Part shown: piece by piece, positions 17,893-27,350 of the stretch
Layout of the letters: every line of letters begins with the position of its first letter
Numbering within the stretch: the first letter of the stretch is position 1
NCBI GenBank assembly: GCA_963664935.2
Contig: CAXXSE010000007.1
Location: 1,736,001 to 1,800,000, forward strand
Length of the DNA: 64,000 nt
Origin: G963664935 sp963664935
GTDB taxonomy: Bacteria; Pseudomonadota; Gammaproteobacteria; Methylococcales; G963664935
Direction: 5' to 3'
Translations under genes and position numbers: made by a program
The notes under the pieces: model-generated
Told to the model about the DNA's origin: nothing
The model's input: the letters and a program-made list of their open reading frames with translations, nothing else
The model's database searches: none

Positions 17893-19308
17893 AGTCTTGT
17901 CCAATATGAAATGGCCCTGAACGGGAGCCGTGATTACAACGTGAAACGGCCCTGTACCTGAGGAGTAATTTCTGCTCATGATGGTCACCTATGGTGATCT
18001 ATATGAGTGACAAAAAGATAAAAACATTGGATGACGTTCGCATCTTTCTCGAAGGAACTGTGGAGGTTGAGTTTTCAATTACCAACAAGGAAGAGCGCTA
18101 CCAGTGGATTCGGCGTACATTGGTCAAATTCAGTTATATCTCTTGCAGCAAGAACGGTAAGGGATTGATCATCCGCTATCTGGAGCAGGTGAGTGGCTAT
18201 TCTCCACGGCAAGTGAAACGGCTGGTACAGCAATACAAAAAAACCGGATACATCAAGCGCCAACAGCGTACAGCATCGGGATTTGAACGCTTCTACCGCC
18301 CTGAGGACGCAGTGCTGTTAGCTGAGACCGACAAGCTCCATGGGACACTCTGCGGTGCAGCCACCAAGAAGATCTGTGAGCGGATGCTTTTGATCTATGA
18401 GGATTATCGCTATGAGCGCTTAGCAAAGATTTCGGTTGCCCATCTCTATAATCTTCGTCATTCTACGTGTTATCAACGACAGCGCCGCCAGTTTGATAAA
18501 ACCGCTTCAAAACGCTCTCAGATAGGCGAGCGACGAAAACCCAATTCAGAAGGTAAACCAGGCTTTCTACGGATCGACACAGTCCATCAGGGCGACCTGG
18601 ATGGGATCAAAGGGGTTTACCATATCAATGCGGTTGATGAAGTCACGCAATTTGAATGTATATTCTCCGTAGAACGGATTACTGAGCGTTTCATGATTCC
18701 GGTCCTGGAGATGCTGATCGAAATCTTCCCTTTTGTCATCCTGGCATTTCACGCGGATAACGGTTCGGAATACATCAATCATACCGTGGCAAAACTGCTC
18801 GGAAAGCTCCATATTGACCTGACCAAATCACGCCCACGCCATTCCAACGACAATGCACTCGCCGAGTCCAAGAACGGAACCATCATCCGCAAACATCTGG
18901 GGTACGACCATATCCCGGGGTACTGGGCGCCTCAACTTAATGAATTTCACAGAGAGTATTTCAACCCCTACATCAACTTCCATCGTCCTTGCTTTTTTCC
19001 TGTCCCAAAAGAAGACAACAAAGGAAAGGTGAAAAAGAGCTATCCCTACAAGTTAATGATGACACCCTACGAGAAGCTCAAATCATTACCTGATGCAAAC
19101 CAATATCTCAAACTGGGGACCACCTTTAAAAAGCTGGATGCAATTGCCTTCTCAATCAGCGACAATGACGCAGTCAAACAGATGAATGAGGCCAAACGTA
19201 AACTTTTCAAAACCATCTTTGAGCAGGAGCGGAGTATTGCCTGATTTGCCTCTTCAGGTAGATTCTCTACCCCTCTGTTTCAGGGCCATTTATAGATTGG
19301 AATAGACT
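17893..19308 (+). mobile_element. IS481-like insertion sequence, complete
   Basis: A 1,416-base element with inverted ends of about 30 bases: left starts AGTCTTGTCCAATATGAAAT, right (reverse complement) starts AGTCTATTCCAATCTATAAA, both then continuing GGCCCTGAA. A 5-base direct repeat TAAAT flanks it (17888-17892 and 19309-19313). It has inserted upstream of pqqA. A shorter element at 55481-55706 has the same ends and is probably a deletion derivative. Confidence 0.85.
17991..19244 (+). CDS. Integrase-core (rve) transposase, IS481-like
   Basis: A 417-residue transposase. An N-terminal helix-turn-helix (YLEQVSGYSPRQVKRLVQQY) is followed by an RNase H-like catalytic core with Asp in LRIDTVHQGD, Asp in AFHADNGSEY and Glu in NALAESKNG. 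The tail is Lys-rich. The frame is intact, with an alternative ATG at 18003. The family label is an inference from the rve core and element size; related integrase-like families cannot be excluded. Confidence 0.85.
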   Translation: MVIYMSDKKIKTLDDVRIFLEGTVEVEFSITNKEERYQWIRRTLVKFSYISCSKNGKGLIIRYLEQVSGYSPRQVKRLVQQYKKTGYIKRQQRTASGFERFYRPEDAVLLAETDKLHGTLCGAATKKICERMLLIYEDYRYERLAKISVAHLYNLRHSTCYQRQRRQFDKTASKRSQIGERRKPNSEGKPGFLRIDTVHQGDLDGIKGVYHINAVDEVTQFECIFSVERITERFMIPVLEMLIEIFPFVILAFHADNGSEYINHTVAKLLGKLHIDLTKSRPRHSNDNALAESKNGTIIRKHLGYDHIPGYWAPQLNEFHREYFNPYINFHRPCFFPVPKEDNKGKVKKSYPYKLMMTPYEKLKSLPDANQYLKLGTTFKKLDAIAFSISDNDAVKQMNEAKRKLFKTIFEQERSIA

Positions 19309-19313
19309 TAAAT

Positions 19314-19609
19314 TGGAAGTCGAATCATTGTGAAAAATCAAAAACCGGTGCGGATATATTTTGCGCCAAATATGGCTAAAATAAAGCCGTCCTCGTTTTG
19401 GTTTGAAAGGTTCGTTTTAATCCACGTGGGTAGACTCCACACTGTCCCAGCACTTCGCGTTTGCGCCGCGATCAATTTCAAAGGTTTTGCCATCGACAAG
19501 CGCGGCTATTCCCTTCAATAGCCACATCCCACTTTAAACAGGCTTGGATAACGGGCAACCCTTGGTTGTCATTCTGTAAGATGAGACAGATGGTGAATGT
19601 CGTAACTAT
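19314..19609. other. Intergenic region with a possible gene remnant
   Basis: On the minus strand a 29-codon stretch ending at 19417 reads ALVDGKTFEIDRG and KCWDSVESTHVD then stop, which looks protein-like but is unrecognised. A GTAACTATTCAGATTACCCC piece of the R repeat family (19602-19621) covers the end of moeB. Nothing else is supported. Confidence 0.35.
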
Positions 19610-20362
19610 TCAGATTACCCCTCGCGAACACGTCGGACAGCTAGAATTCCTGGGTAATTGAATAACATTCCATTCCATATCCAGTCCATCCAGAAGTAGT
19701 ACTTTTCCGCTTAAAGTTTCACCTATTTGGGTCAGGAGTTTGATCGCTTCCAATGCCTGAATGCTCCCCACAATCCCGGTAATGGGAGCAATCACACCGG
19801 ATTGCGCGCAGCTTTCGGCCAGATCGTCAATGTCCGGATACAAACAGTTGTAACATGGACTGTTGTTTTTTCCGGGTGTAAACACGGAAATCTGTCCTTC
19901 GAATCGGATCGTTGCACCGGAAACCAAAGGCGTATTGCTGAGCACGCAGGCTTTGTTGACCGAGAATCGTGTAGGAAAATTGTCGCTGCAATCGAGAACC
20001 ACATCGGCCCTTCTCACCTGCTCTTCCAGTTCGGGTCCCTCCAGCCGCTTGCACAGCGCCGTCACTTCGATTTCCGGATTTAAGGCTTGAAGTGTCTGCT
20101 TGCCCGATAAAGCCTTTAATTGGCCGATATCGGGAGTTTTGTGCGCAATCTGCCGCTGCAAATTCGACAAATCCACCGTATCGCCGTCGCTCAGGACGAT
20201 GTGTCCTACTCCCGCGCCAGCCAAATACATCGCCGCCGGTGAACCAAGACCGCCGACACCAATAATTAGGGCGCGAGAGTTAATTAGTTTTTGTTGGCCT
20301 TCAATATCGACTTGGGGGAGCAATATCTGGCGACTGTATCTTAAAAGTTGATTGTCATCCAT
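19610..20362 (-). CDS. moeB: Molybdopterin-synthase adenylyltransferase (MoeB/HesA/ThiF family)
   Basis: A 250-residue E1-like enzyme that adenylates the C-terminal glycine of a sulfur carrier (MoaD or ThiS). The N-terminal Rossmann motif GVGGLGSPAAMYLAGAGVG (about 37-55), SNLQRQ (about 71-76) and DNFPTR (about 133) are present. A zinc site is formed by CYNCLYP and CPTC. There is no rhodanese domain. The last residues come from a fragment of the R repeat, so the C-terminal tip may be altered. It is divergent from groES. MoeB and ThiF cannot be fully separated by sequence alone. Confidence 0.85.
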   Translation of the reverse strand: MDDNQLLRYSRQILLPQVDIEGQQKLINSRALIIGVGGLGSPAAMYLAGAGVGHIVLSDGDTVDLSNLQRQIAHKTPDIGQLKALSGKQTLQALNPEIEVTALCKRLEGPELEEQVRRADVVLDCSDNFPTRFSVNKACVLSNTPLVSGATIRFEGQISVFTPGKNNSPCYNCLYPDIDDLAESCAQSGVIAPITGIVGSIQALEAIKLLTQIGETLSGKVLLLDGLDMEWNVIQLPRNSSCPTCSRGVI

Positions 20363-20405
20363 GGTGATAATCTATCATTTTCTCCAGCGATATTTCTTAA
20401 AAATC

Positions 20406-20433
20406 TTGACACCAATCGAAAGATGGCTATTAT
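20406..20433 (+). promoter_or_regulatory. groESL sigma-70 promoter
   Basis: TTGACA at 20406-20411 and TATTAT at 20428-20433, separated by 16 bases, match the sigma-70 consensus. The -10 box touches the CIRCE operator, so a bound repressor would block transcription. Confidence 0.7.
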
Positions 20434-20459
20434 TAGCACTCACAATGGGTGAGTGCTAA
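20433..20459. promoter_or_regulatory. CIRCE operator (HrcA binding site)
   Basis: TTAGCACTC (20433-20441), nine bases, then GAGTGCTAA (20451-20459): a perfect CIRCE inverted repeat. It indicates heat-shock control of groESL by HrcA rather than, or besides, sigma-32. hrcA itself is not in the window. Confidence 0.95.
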
Positions 20460-20515
20460 TAACGCGCTCGCGTTAAATTTTAGTCATTATTGTAAGCGTA
20501 AATTAGGAGAAGCGA

Positions 20516-20803
20516 ATGAACATACGTCCGTTACACGATAGAGTCGTTGTAAAACGTCTCGAAGAGGAAACTACAACCGCCGGGGGAATTGTACTTCCAG
20601 ATTCGGCCACCGAAAAACCAAGCGAAGGCGAAATAATCGCTGCTGGTAATGGAAAGTTATTAGATAACGGCGAAACTCGGGCTCTCGACGTAAAAGTTGG
20701 CGACAAAGTGCTGTTTGGTAAGTATTCGGGCAACGAAGTTAAAATTGATGGTGAAGATTATATCGTTATGCGCGAAGACGACATCATGGGTGTCATCGAG
20801 TAA
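20516..20803 (+). CDS. groES: Co-chaperonin GroES
   Basis: A 95-residue subunit of the heptameric lid of GroEL. It begins MNIRPLHDRVVVKRLEEE and has the mobile-loop region ETTTAGGIVLPDSA (about residues 18-31) that contacts GroEL, and the end YIVMREDDIMGVIE. Shine-Dalgarno TAGGAG precedes ATG. It is first in the CIRCE-controlled operon, 49 bases before groEL. Confidence 0.97.
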   Translation: MNIRPLHDRVVVKRLEEETTTAGGIVLPDSATEKPSEGEIIAAGNGKLLDNGETRALDVKVGDKVLFGKYSGNEVKIDGEDYIVMREDDIMGVIE

Positions 20804-20852
20804 AACCTGAATCATCTTACCGGTTAACAAAATTTAATTTAAGGAGTCAAAC

Positions 20853-22511
20853 ATGACAGCAAAAGACGTAAAATTTAGTGATGAAGCCCGTCATCGCATG
20901 GTGAAAGGTGTAAATATCTTAGCGAGCGCGGTGAAGGTAACTCTCGGTCCAAAAGGGCGTAATGTCGTTTTGGAAAAGAGCTTTGGCGCGCCGACCATTA
21001 CCAAGGACGGTGTTTCCGTCGCGAAGGAAATCGAATTGTCTGATAGATTCGAAAATATGGGCGCTCAAATGGTTAAAGAGGTGGCATCGCACACTTCCGA
21101 TGTTGCTGGTGATGGTACCACGACCGCGACCGTACTGGCCCAGTCAATTCTTAACGAAGGATTTAAAGCCGTTGCGGCGGGGATGAATCCGATGGATTTA
21201 AAGCGCGGAATTGATCTGGCAGTCAAATCGGTGGTGGACTCAATCGAGACCCAATCGACTCCGTGTTCTGACAATAAGGCGATCGCTCAAGTGGGCACGA
21301 TTTCCGCTAATTCCGATGAATCGGTAGGGAAAATTATTGCCGATGCCATGGGGAAAGTCGGTAAGGAAGGTGTGATTACGGTCGAAGAAGGATCCGGCTT
21401 GGACAACGAGCTCGATGTGGTTGAAGGCATGCAATTCGATCGCGGATATCTTTCGCCTTACTTCATCAACAACCAGGAAAGCATGAGCGTCGAGCTCGAC
21501 GGTCCGTATATCTTGTTGCATGATAAAAAAATCTCTAACATTCGTGATTTGCTACCAGTTCTCGAAGGTGTCGCCAAATCCGGCAAGCCGTTATTGATCA
21601 TAGCGGAGGATGTTGAAGGCGAAGCGCTAGCAACGATGGTTGTCAACAATATGCGTGGAATTGTCAAAGTTTGCGCGGTCAAAGCGCCTGGTTTCGGTGA
21701 TCGCCGTAAAGCAATGCTGGAAGATATCGCTGTTCTCAGTGGTGGAACCGTCATTGCCGAGGAAGTGGGTTTAAGCTTGGAAAAAACATCTTTGGACGAT
21801 CTTGGAACCGCTAAGAAAGTTCAGATTACCAAAGAAAATACGACCCTCATCGATGGAGCCGGCAGCAAAGATAATATTGCAGGCCGGGTGACACAGATTC
21901 GTGCTCAAGTTGACGACGCAACATCCGACTATGACAAAGAAAAGTTGCAGGAACGTCTTGCAAAGCTTGCGGGTGGCGTAGCAGTCATCAAAGTCGGTGC
22001 GGCAACCGAGGTGGAAATGAAAGAAAAGAAGGCTCGCGTTGAAGATGCTTTACATTCTACACGTGCCGCGGTTGAAGAAGGCGTGGTTCCCGGAGGTGGC
22101 ACCGCATTCATTCGTGCGTTGGATAAACTGAAAGGTATTAAAAGTGCCAATAGTGACCAGGACGTTGGTGTGGATATCGCGCGCCGCGCTTTGGAGGAGC
22201 CTCTCCGTCAGATCGTCGCAAACGCGGGTGGAGAACCTTCGGTTATTCTTAACGAAGTCTCCAAGGGTGAAGGAAACTTCGGGTATAATGCAGCAACTGG
22301 GGAATATGGCGATATGATCGCAATGGGTATTCTCGATCCAGCCAAGGTGACCCGCGCCGCGCTGCAGAATGCAGCATCCGTTGCAGGCCTGATGATTACC
22401 ACCGAAGCGATGGTAGCCGAAGAGCCTAAGAAGGACGACCCAGCGCCACCAATGGGGGGTGACATGGGTGGTATGGGGGGCGGTATGGGTGGCATGGGCG
22501 GCATGATGTAA
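20853..22511 (+). CDS. groEL: Chaperonin GroEL
   Basis: A 552-residue 60-kDa chaperonin that folds proteins in an ATP-driven double ring. The ATP site VTLGPKGRNV and DGVSVAKEI, the DVAGDGTTTATVLAQ loop (about 83-97) and the C-terminal Gly-Gly-Met tail are all present. It starts ATG with AAGGAG nine bases upstream. Gene length is full and the frame intact. It is co-transcribed with groES and followed by a terminator. Confidence 0.98.
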   Translation: MTAKDVKFSDEARHRMVKGVNILASAVKVTLGPKGRNVVLEKSFGAPTITKDGVSVAKEIELSDRFENMGAQMVKEVASHTSDVAGDGTTTATVLAQSILNEGFKAVAAGMNPMDLKRGIDLAVKSVVDSIETQSTPCSDNKAIAQVGTISANSDESVGKIIADAMGKVGKEGVITVEEGSGLDNELDVVEGMQFDRGYLSPYFINNQESMSVELDGPYILLHDKKISNIRDLLPVLEGVAKSGKPLLIIAEDVEGEALATMVVNNMRGIVKVCAVKAPGFGDRRKAMLEDIAVLSGGTVIAEEVGLSLEKTSLDDLGTAKKVQITKENTTLIDGAGSKDNIAGRVTQIRAQVDDATSDYDKEKLQERLAKLAGGVAVIKVGAATEVEMKEKKARVEDALHSTRAAVEEGVVPGGGTAFIRALDKLKGIKSANSDQDVGVDIARRALEEPLRQIVANAGGEPSVILNEVSKGEGNFGYNAATGEYGDMIAMGILDPAKVTRAALQNAASVAGLMITTEAMVAEEPKKDDPAPPMGGDMGGMGGGMGGMGGMM

Positions 22512-22545
22512 CAAAGCCCTTACATACGTTCTGTTCTAAGATCGG

Positions 22546-22580
22546 AAAAAGCCTCACCCTTAACGGGATGGGGCTTTTTT
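22546..22580 (+). terminator. Rho-independent terminator after groEL
   Basis: AAAAAGCCTCACCC, loop TTAAC, GGGATGGGGC, then six T: a GC-rich stem followed by a U tract, 35 bases after the groEL stop. Confidence 0.85.
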
Positions 22581-22751
22581 GTGTCAGTAAAGAATTTTGC
22601 CGTTAGAAGTGGATCCCGCCGATTAGACTGTCCGATCGGAGGGGGTCACTTCTGGTGCGAAATTAAATGCGATGATTACCGAGCAGTTGGAAATCTGGCT
22701 TTAATTCCTGTAACGACTGAAAAATACATGGCCTTCCCGGTTTGACCACGG

Positions 22752-23516
22752 TTAAAAATGCAACGTCAAACCGACAAACGGGCCGCTGACATCCACCTTC
22801 GTTTCAAAATCACTGACATCATCGTCATCTAAATCAAGGGCAAGATAGCGGTAGCCAGCGTCTACGCCAATATCGACCAGGGGTAATAAATCAGTTTGGT
22901 AGCTGATTTTCACCATAATATCCGCAACGCTGCTACTGCTGAAAGCAATCCCGTTGAATTCAGCGCCAACCGACAAACCGGTAAGCGGTAGATCGAATTG
23001 CGCATTTCCGTAAACCATGGGAATAATAAACCTAAAGTCAGCAGATTCGCGGAGCGCCGGGGTGTTTAGACTTGCAATTTTGGTATCGCCATCAAAATAG
23101 CGGGCGGTCAACCCGACATCCAGATTGACCCAGTTATCGAGGAGTTCATAATACAGTGTGAAATCAACAAAGGTGAAATCGAGATCGGTTGCAACGGTAT
23201 CCGCGGCAGGAAAAGCGACTCGATCCAGCAATGCGGTTGAAGTTAACGTACGGTTTCCGTTCGTACTAATATCAACGTATTGCAGCTTAATATTGGGCAG
23301 GACGGGAATGGGATGTTCCAAAGCTAAATAAAAGTAGCCCAAGTTTTGATCATCAAGCCCCAGTTCATCATCGATAGCGATATTGCTTTTTCCAATATTA
23401 CCGTCATATTCCTGATGCCATACACCTCCACCGCTATAGATCCCCAGAACCGTATCCGCACTCGCCAATGGTGAAATAATACATGTAATTGTTAGTAGTA
23501 TAAGGAATTGTTTCAT
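22752..23516 (-). CDS. Outer membrane beta-barrel protein (TIGR04219-like)
   Basis: A 254-residue protein with a signal peptide ending LASA (cleavage near residue 20) and alternating hydrophobic strands, ending in Phe (FVGLTLHF), as for outer membrane barrels. GIYSGGGVWHQEYDG near the start and the periodic strand pattern resemble the TIGR04219 family of uncharacterised gammaproteobacterial outer membrane proteins. An acidic DLDDDDVSDFE loop precedes the last strand and may bind cations. No operon partner is seen. Function unknown. Confidence 0.75.
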   Translation of the reverse strand: MKQFLILLTITCIISPLASADTVLGIYSGGGVWHQEYDGNIGKSNIAIDDELGLDDQNLGYFYLALEHPIPVLPNIKLQYVDISTNGNRTLTSTALLDRVAFPAADTVATDLDFTFVDFTLYYELLDNWVNLDVGLTARYFDGDTKIASLNTPALRESADFRFIIPMVYGNAQFDLPLTGLSVGAEFNGIAFSSSSVADIMVKISYQTDLLPLVDIGVDAGYRYLALDLDDDDVSDFETKVDVSGPFVGLTLHF

Positions 23517-23702
23517 TACCTGGCCTTTAACTTAAGTTTGATCGAGGACTAAGCGTAGCCTAACTATCATTTATAATTTGGGACCCATTTCTCTATTACG
23601 CTCGCCCATACAGCCCAGCAATTCTAAATTTGGAAAGCTAATCGAGCAATCAGGCAAAGTTTTTGATTTCACTCTGGTATTACACGAGAAATAGGCATTC
23701 TA

Positions 23703-23936
23703 GGAGGCTGCCCGAGAATAGGAGCCGTCGCGAGGGAAAGCTGGTTTGAGCCTGATTTTTTCATTATTTGAGGCGAATACTTGCTGTATTTAACGACAAA
23801 TCCGCCTGGAGCGGGTTTGGACCGCTGAAAGCGGCCCACAGGTGTGAAATATAGGGATGTATTTCATCAATATAATGGGAAAATCCGGCCAAATCCAGCT
23901 TTTCCGCAGTAGGCTCTTTATTCTCGGACAGCCTCC
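23703..23936. mobile_element. TA-flanked MITE, family M (copy MA, 234 bp)
   Basis: Ends are GGAGGCTGCCCGAGAATAG and TATTCTCGGACAGCCTCC, with TA on both sides (23701-23702 and 23937-23938). It is the reverse-complement relative of the 234-base copy at 56387-56620; a 161-base version lies at 41460-41620. The internal GC palindrome CCGCCTGGAGCGG and the CCGCTGAAAGCGG hairpin are non-coding. TA duplication suggests mobilisation by an IS630/Tc1-type transposase. Confidence 0.85.
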
Positions 23937-23941
23937 TAGTA

Positions 23942-25163
23942 GTCTGTCAATGTTGTATTGACGATTAATTAAAGTAGAATGTTAGGTTTTAATTCTAAGC
24001 AATTGAAACCCAAACTCTAAACATGTCCGCAAAAATCTACCGCGTTAATTTAACGAACGAAGAAAGGCTTGAGCTAAAAGAGATTGTATCAAAAGGAAAA
24101 GCTGCAGCACATAAACAGACCCACGCTCGAATTTTGTTACTTAGCGACGAAACCAGTTCTGAGGGTAAAAAAAAGGATAAAGAAATAGCCAGGGCATTGG
24201 GTACAAGCCTACGAAGTATTGAACGCGTGCGAAAGCGATTTGTAGAAGAAGGATTGGGGAGTGCCGTTAATCCAAAGCCTCAAAAAAGATACCGATCAAA
24301 AAATCTGGATGGAGCAGGAGAAGCCTTTTTAGTTGCAACAGCCTGTTCGCAAGCTCCGGAGGGACGGGTAGATTGGACATTACGGCTACTCTCTGAACGA
24401 TTAGTTGAATGCACTATAACAGAGAGCATAAGCCATGAAACGATTAGGCAGACACTAAAAAAAACGAACTCAAACCGTGGCTAAAACAATGCTGGTGCAT
24501 TCCGCCTAAATCTAATGCAGACTTCGTGTGTGCAATGGAAGATATATTAGAGGTCTATCAACGTCCTTTTACACAAGATGAGGTTTTGGTGTGTATGGAT
24601 GAAACGAGCAAGCAGCATACAAAAGAAACGCGTACCCCGTTACCGATGCGTTCTGGAGAATCTGAAATATATGATTTTAAATATGAACGAAATGGCGTCA
24701 GTAATCTGTTTATGCTATTCGCACCGCTTGAGGGCTGGAGGCATGTCAAGGTCACAAACCGGCATACTAAAGTGGACTGGGCACATCTCATTAAGGAATT
24801 AGTAGATGAACACTACCCCGATAAAAAAATCATTTTAGTAATGGATAACTTAAACACGCATAAATTAGGATCACTGTATGAAGCGTTTGCACCCGAGGAA
24901 GCACGTCGAATTGCAGAAAGGCTGGAAATTCATTACACGCCAAAGCATGGCAGTTGGCTTGATATGGCAGAAATAGAGATTGGGGTGTTAAGTCGTCAGT
25001 GTCTTGATCGAAGAATAGCTGATCAAAGCACATTACGAACTGAAATAAACGCATGGCAAAAACAAAGAAATCAAAAAGCGGTATTTGTAAACTGGCGCTT
25101 TACCACCGCCGATGCACGGATAAAATTGAAATCACTATACCCGTCAATACAACATTGACAGAC
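23942..25163 (+). mobile_element. IS630-family insertion sequence
   Basis: A 1,222-base element with perfect 22-base inverted ends beginning GTCTGTCAATGTTGTATTGA, flanked by TA (23940-23941 and 25164-25165). It sits three bases from MITE MA and a few bases from the next MITE. It holds one transposase gene in two overlapping frames. Confidence 0.92.
24023..25158 (+). CDS. IS630-family transposase in two frames
   Basis: The first frame (24023-24484) encodes a helix-turn-helix region with ARALGTSLRSIERVRKRFV. The second (to 25158) encodes the DDE core: Asp in CMDETSKQ, Asp in LVMDNLNTHK and Glu in DMAEIEIGVLSRQ, the DD34E spacing of IS630/Tc1 elements. The frames meet at a run of eight A, 24457-24464. 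A -1 ribosomal slip on it gives LKKNELKPWLKQCW, which joins the domains. So either the full protein is made by programmed -1 frameshifting, or one A has been lost. The ends of the element are perfect, which favours recent activity. Confidence 0.8.
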
Positions 25164-25171
25164 TACTAGTA

Positions 25172-25325
25172 CCCCGCACACTAAATAACTACGTTTAAGC
25201 GACGAGGATAAATCGCCGAGAACAAGGCGCGACAGCGCAGGAATAGCCACCCTCTTTCACGCTGTCGCAACGCGGTGATCGACGATTTAGACCGTCGAAT
25301 AGACGTAGTTATTTAGTGTGCGGGG
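25172..25325. mobile_element. TA-flanked MITE, 154 bp (family P)
   Basis: Inverted ends CCCCGCACACTAAATAACTA...(reverse complement at the other end), at least 23 bases long, flanked by TA at 25170-25171 and 25326-25327. The interior has inverted GACGAGGATAAATCG/CGATTTAGACCGTC-like arms and no coding capacity. It overlaps the end of typA and supplies its stop codon. No second copy is seen in the window. Confidence 0.75.
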
Positions 25326-27159
25326 TACTAGCTATCGCCCGCATCGCCCTCTTCCGTTCGTGTTCTTTCAACAATTTCTTACGCACACGAAGCGATGCTG
25401 GCGTGACTTCGACCAGTTCGTCGTCATCGATGAACTCCAAGGACTGTTCAAGAGTCATCTTTATAGGTGATGTCAACAGTAGATTTTCATCGGTTCCAGC
25501 TGCCCTGATATTGGTCAGTTGCTTGGCTTTGGTGGGATTCACCACCAGATCATTCGAGCGCGAATGGATACCCACAACCATTCCTTCATAAACTTCTTCG
25601 CCATGATCGACGAACATGCGCCCGCGATTCTGAAGATTGAACAATGCGAATGCCAGAGCTTTACCTTTGCAATTGGAAATCAATACGCCATTGACACGGC
25701 AACCGATTTCACTTTGTATCCGGGGTCCATAACGATCAAAAACATGGTAGAGCAAACCACTTCCGGATGTGGTGGTTAAAAATTCCGTTTGGAATCCGAT
25801 CAAACCCCTCGAAGGCATAATGTATTCCAAGCGAACCCGCCCCCTTCCGTCCGGTTCTATATTCCGCAAATCGCCTTTGCGTTCCCCTAACTTTTCCATC
25901 ACCGCGCCTTGATGGACCTGCTCGACATCAAGAGTGACCTGCTCGTAAGGTTCGCAAACCACCCCGTCAATTTCCTTTAAAATTACCTCGGGCCGGGATA
26001 CACCGAATTCGTAACCTTCTCTTCGCATGGTTTCGATCAATATCGATAGATGCAGTTCCCCACGGCCTGAAACTTTGAATTTATCCGGATCGTCGGTTTC
26101 TTCAACACGAAGGGCGACATTATATTGCAGTTCACGGAAAAGCCGCTCACGAATCTGGCGGGAGGTCAGATACTTGCCCTCTTTACCCGCAAAAGGTGAA
26201 TTATTGACCTGAAAAGTCATATTCATGGTTGGCTCGTCAACAGCTAACGGAGGTAATACCTCAACCTTCTCGGGATCACACAAAGTATCCGATATTCCAA
26301 GTTCGTCAATGCCATTAAATGCAATGATATTCCCTGCGTGAGCTTCGGGCATTTCGATCCGCTCTAATCCCAAAAACCCAAATATCTGCAGTATCCGCAC
26401 ACTCCGTTGTTCTCCCTTGCTATTGGTCAAAATCAGGTTAGTGTTCCTTTCCACGGTTCCCCGCTGAATTCGGCCGATACCGATCAGGCCGACGTAAGAG
26501 CTATAATCGAGACTACTGACTTGCATTTGGAATGGCCCGCTGGTGCTCACTTTGGGCGGTTTGACATGGTCGACGATGGCCTCGAACAGCGGGGTCATGT
26601 CGCCACTTGTCACTTTGGAATGATGTCCCGCGTATCCCTGTAGGGCAGACGTATATACCACCGGAAAATCAAGTTGTTCGTCGGTGGCCCCAAGACGATC
26701 GAAAAGATCGAAAGTCTGATCCAATACCCAATCCGGACGGGATCCGTCGCGATCAATTTTGTTAATGACGACAATTGGATTGAGTTTCATGGCAAAAGCT
26801 TTTTGCGTGACGAACCGGGTTTGCGGCATTGGGCCATCGACGGCATCCACCAACAACAAAACGGAATCAACCATGGACAAGACCCGTTCCACTTCACCAC
26901 CAAAATCCGCGTGTCCGGGAGTGTCAACGATATTGATGCGAAAGCCGTTCCATTCTAGGGCAGTATTTTTCGCCAAGATGGTTATGCCCCGTTCTTTCTC
27001 CAAATCGCTGGAATCCATCACCCGTTCGGCAATTTTTTCGTGGGCGCCGAAGGTGCCGGATTGTTGTAACAATTTATCAACTAAGGTGGTTTTGCCATGG
27101 TCAACGTGGGCCACTATGGCGATATTACGGATTTGATCGATCACTAAATGGAATTCCAA
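25309..27159 (-). CDS. typA: Ribosome-associated GTPase TypA/BipA
   Basis: A 616-residue translational GTPase acting on ribosomes under stress and cold. G1 AHVDHGKTTL (about 16-25), G3 DTPGHADFG and G4 NKIDRDGS are present, followed by EF-G-like domains and the BipA-specific C-terminal domain (GLIGFQTEFLTTTSGSG). The last residues, after RKRAMRAIA, come from the inverted repeat of the MITE at 25172-25325, so STPHTK and the stop are not native. Length is near normal and function is probably kept, since the native tail is short and variable. It is the last gene of the leftward run from def. Confidence 0.96.
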   Translation of the reverse strand: MEFHLVIDQIRNIAIVAHVDHGKTTLVDKLLQQSGTFGAHEKIAERVMDSSDLEKERGITILAKNTALEWNGFRINIVDTPGHADFGGEVERVLSMVDSVLLLVDAVDGPMPQTRFVTQKAFAMKLNPIVVINKIDRDGSRPDWVLDQTFDLFDRLGATDEQLDFPVVYTSALQGYAGHHSKVTSGDMTPLFEAIVDHVKPPKVSTSGPFQMQVSSLDYSSYVGLIGIGRIQRGTVERNTNLILTNSKGEQRSVRILQIFGFLGLERIEMPEAHAGNIIAFNGIDELGISDTLCDPEKVEVLPPLAVDEPTMNMTFQVNNSPFAGKEGKYLTSRQIRERLFRELQYNVALRVEETDDPDKFKVSGRGELHLSILIETMRREGYEFGVSRPEVILKEIDGVVCEPYEQVTLDVEQVHQGAVMEKLGERKGDLRNIEPDGRGRVRLEYIMPSRGLIGFQTEFLTTTSGSGLLYHVFDRYGPRIQSEIGCRVNGVLISNCKGKALAFALFNLQNRGRMFVDHGEEVYEGMVVGIHSRSNDLVVNPTKAKQLTNIRAAGTDENLLLTSPIKMTLEQSLEFIDDDELVEVTPASLRVRKKLLKEHERKRAMRAIASTPHTK

Positions 27160-27180
27160 ATATAATAATGGTTAAAAATA

Positions 27181-27288
27181 GTAGCTATTCAGATTGCCCC
27201 TATGGGGTCCCGAAATAAGGAAGAAACGCTTCAGGCGTTTTCCCGGTACTTGCTAGTAGGACAAAATAGAGACGAGATGAATAGTTAC
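27181..27288. repeat. Repeat with R-family ends (copy R4)
   Basis: Begins GTAGCTATTCAGATTGCCCC and ends GAGATGAATAGTTAC, the inverted ends of family R. The centre differs from R1-R3 and carries its own hairpin GAAACGCTTCAGGCGTTTTC. It lies between the rhodanese gene and typA. Confidence 0.65.
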
Positions 27289-27350
27289 CGGAAAATATAG
27301 ACCGGTTTTGGCGAGAACGAAGCGATAACTCGCACCGAAAGCAGAATTCT

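Noticed and set aside
20965..22514. Large antisense frames over groEL
   Set aside because: They are shadows created by groEL codon bias.
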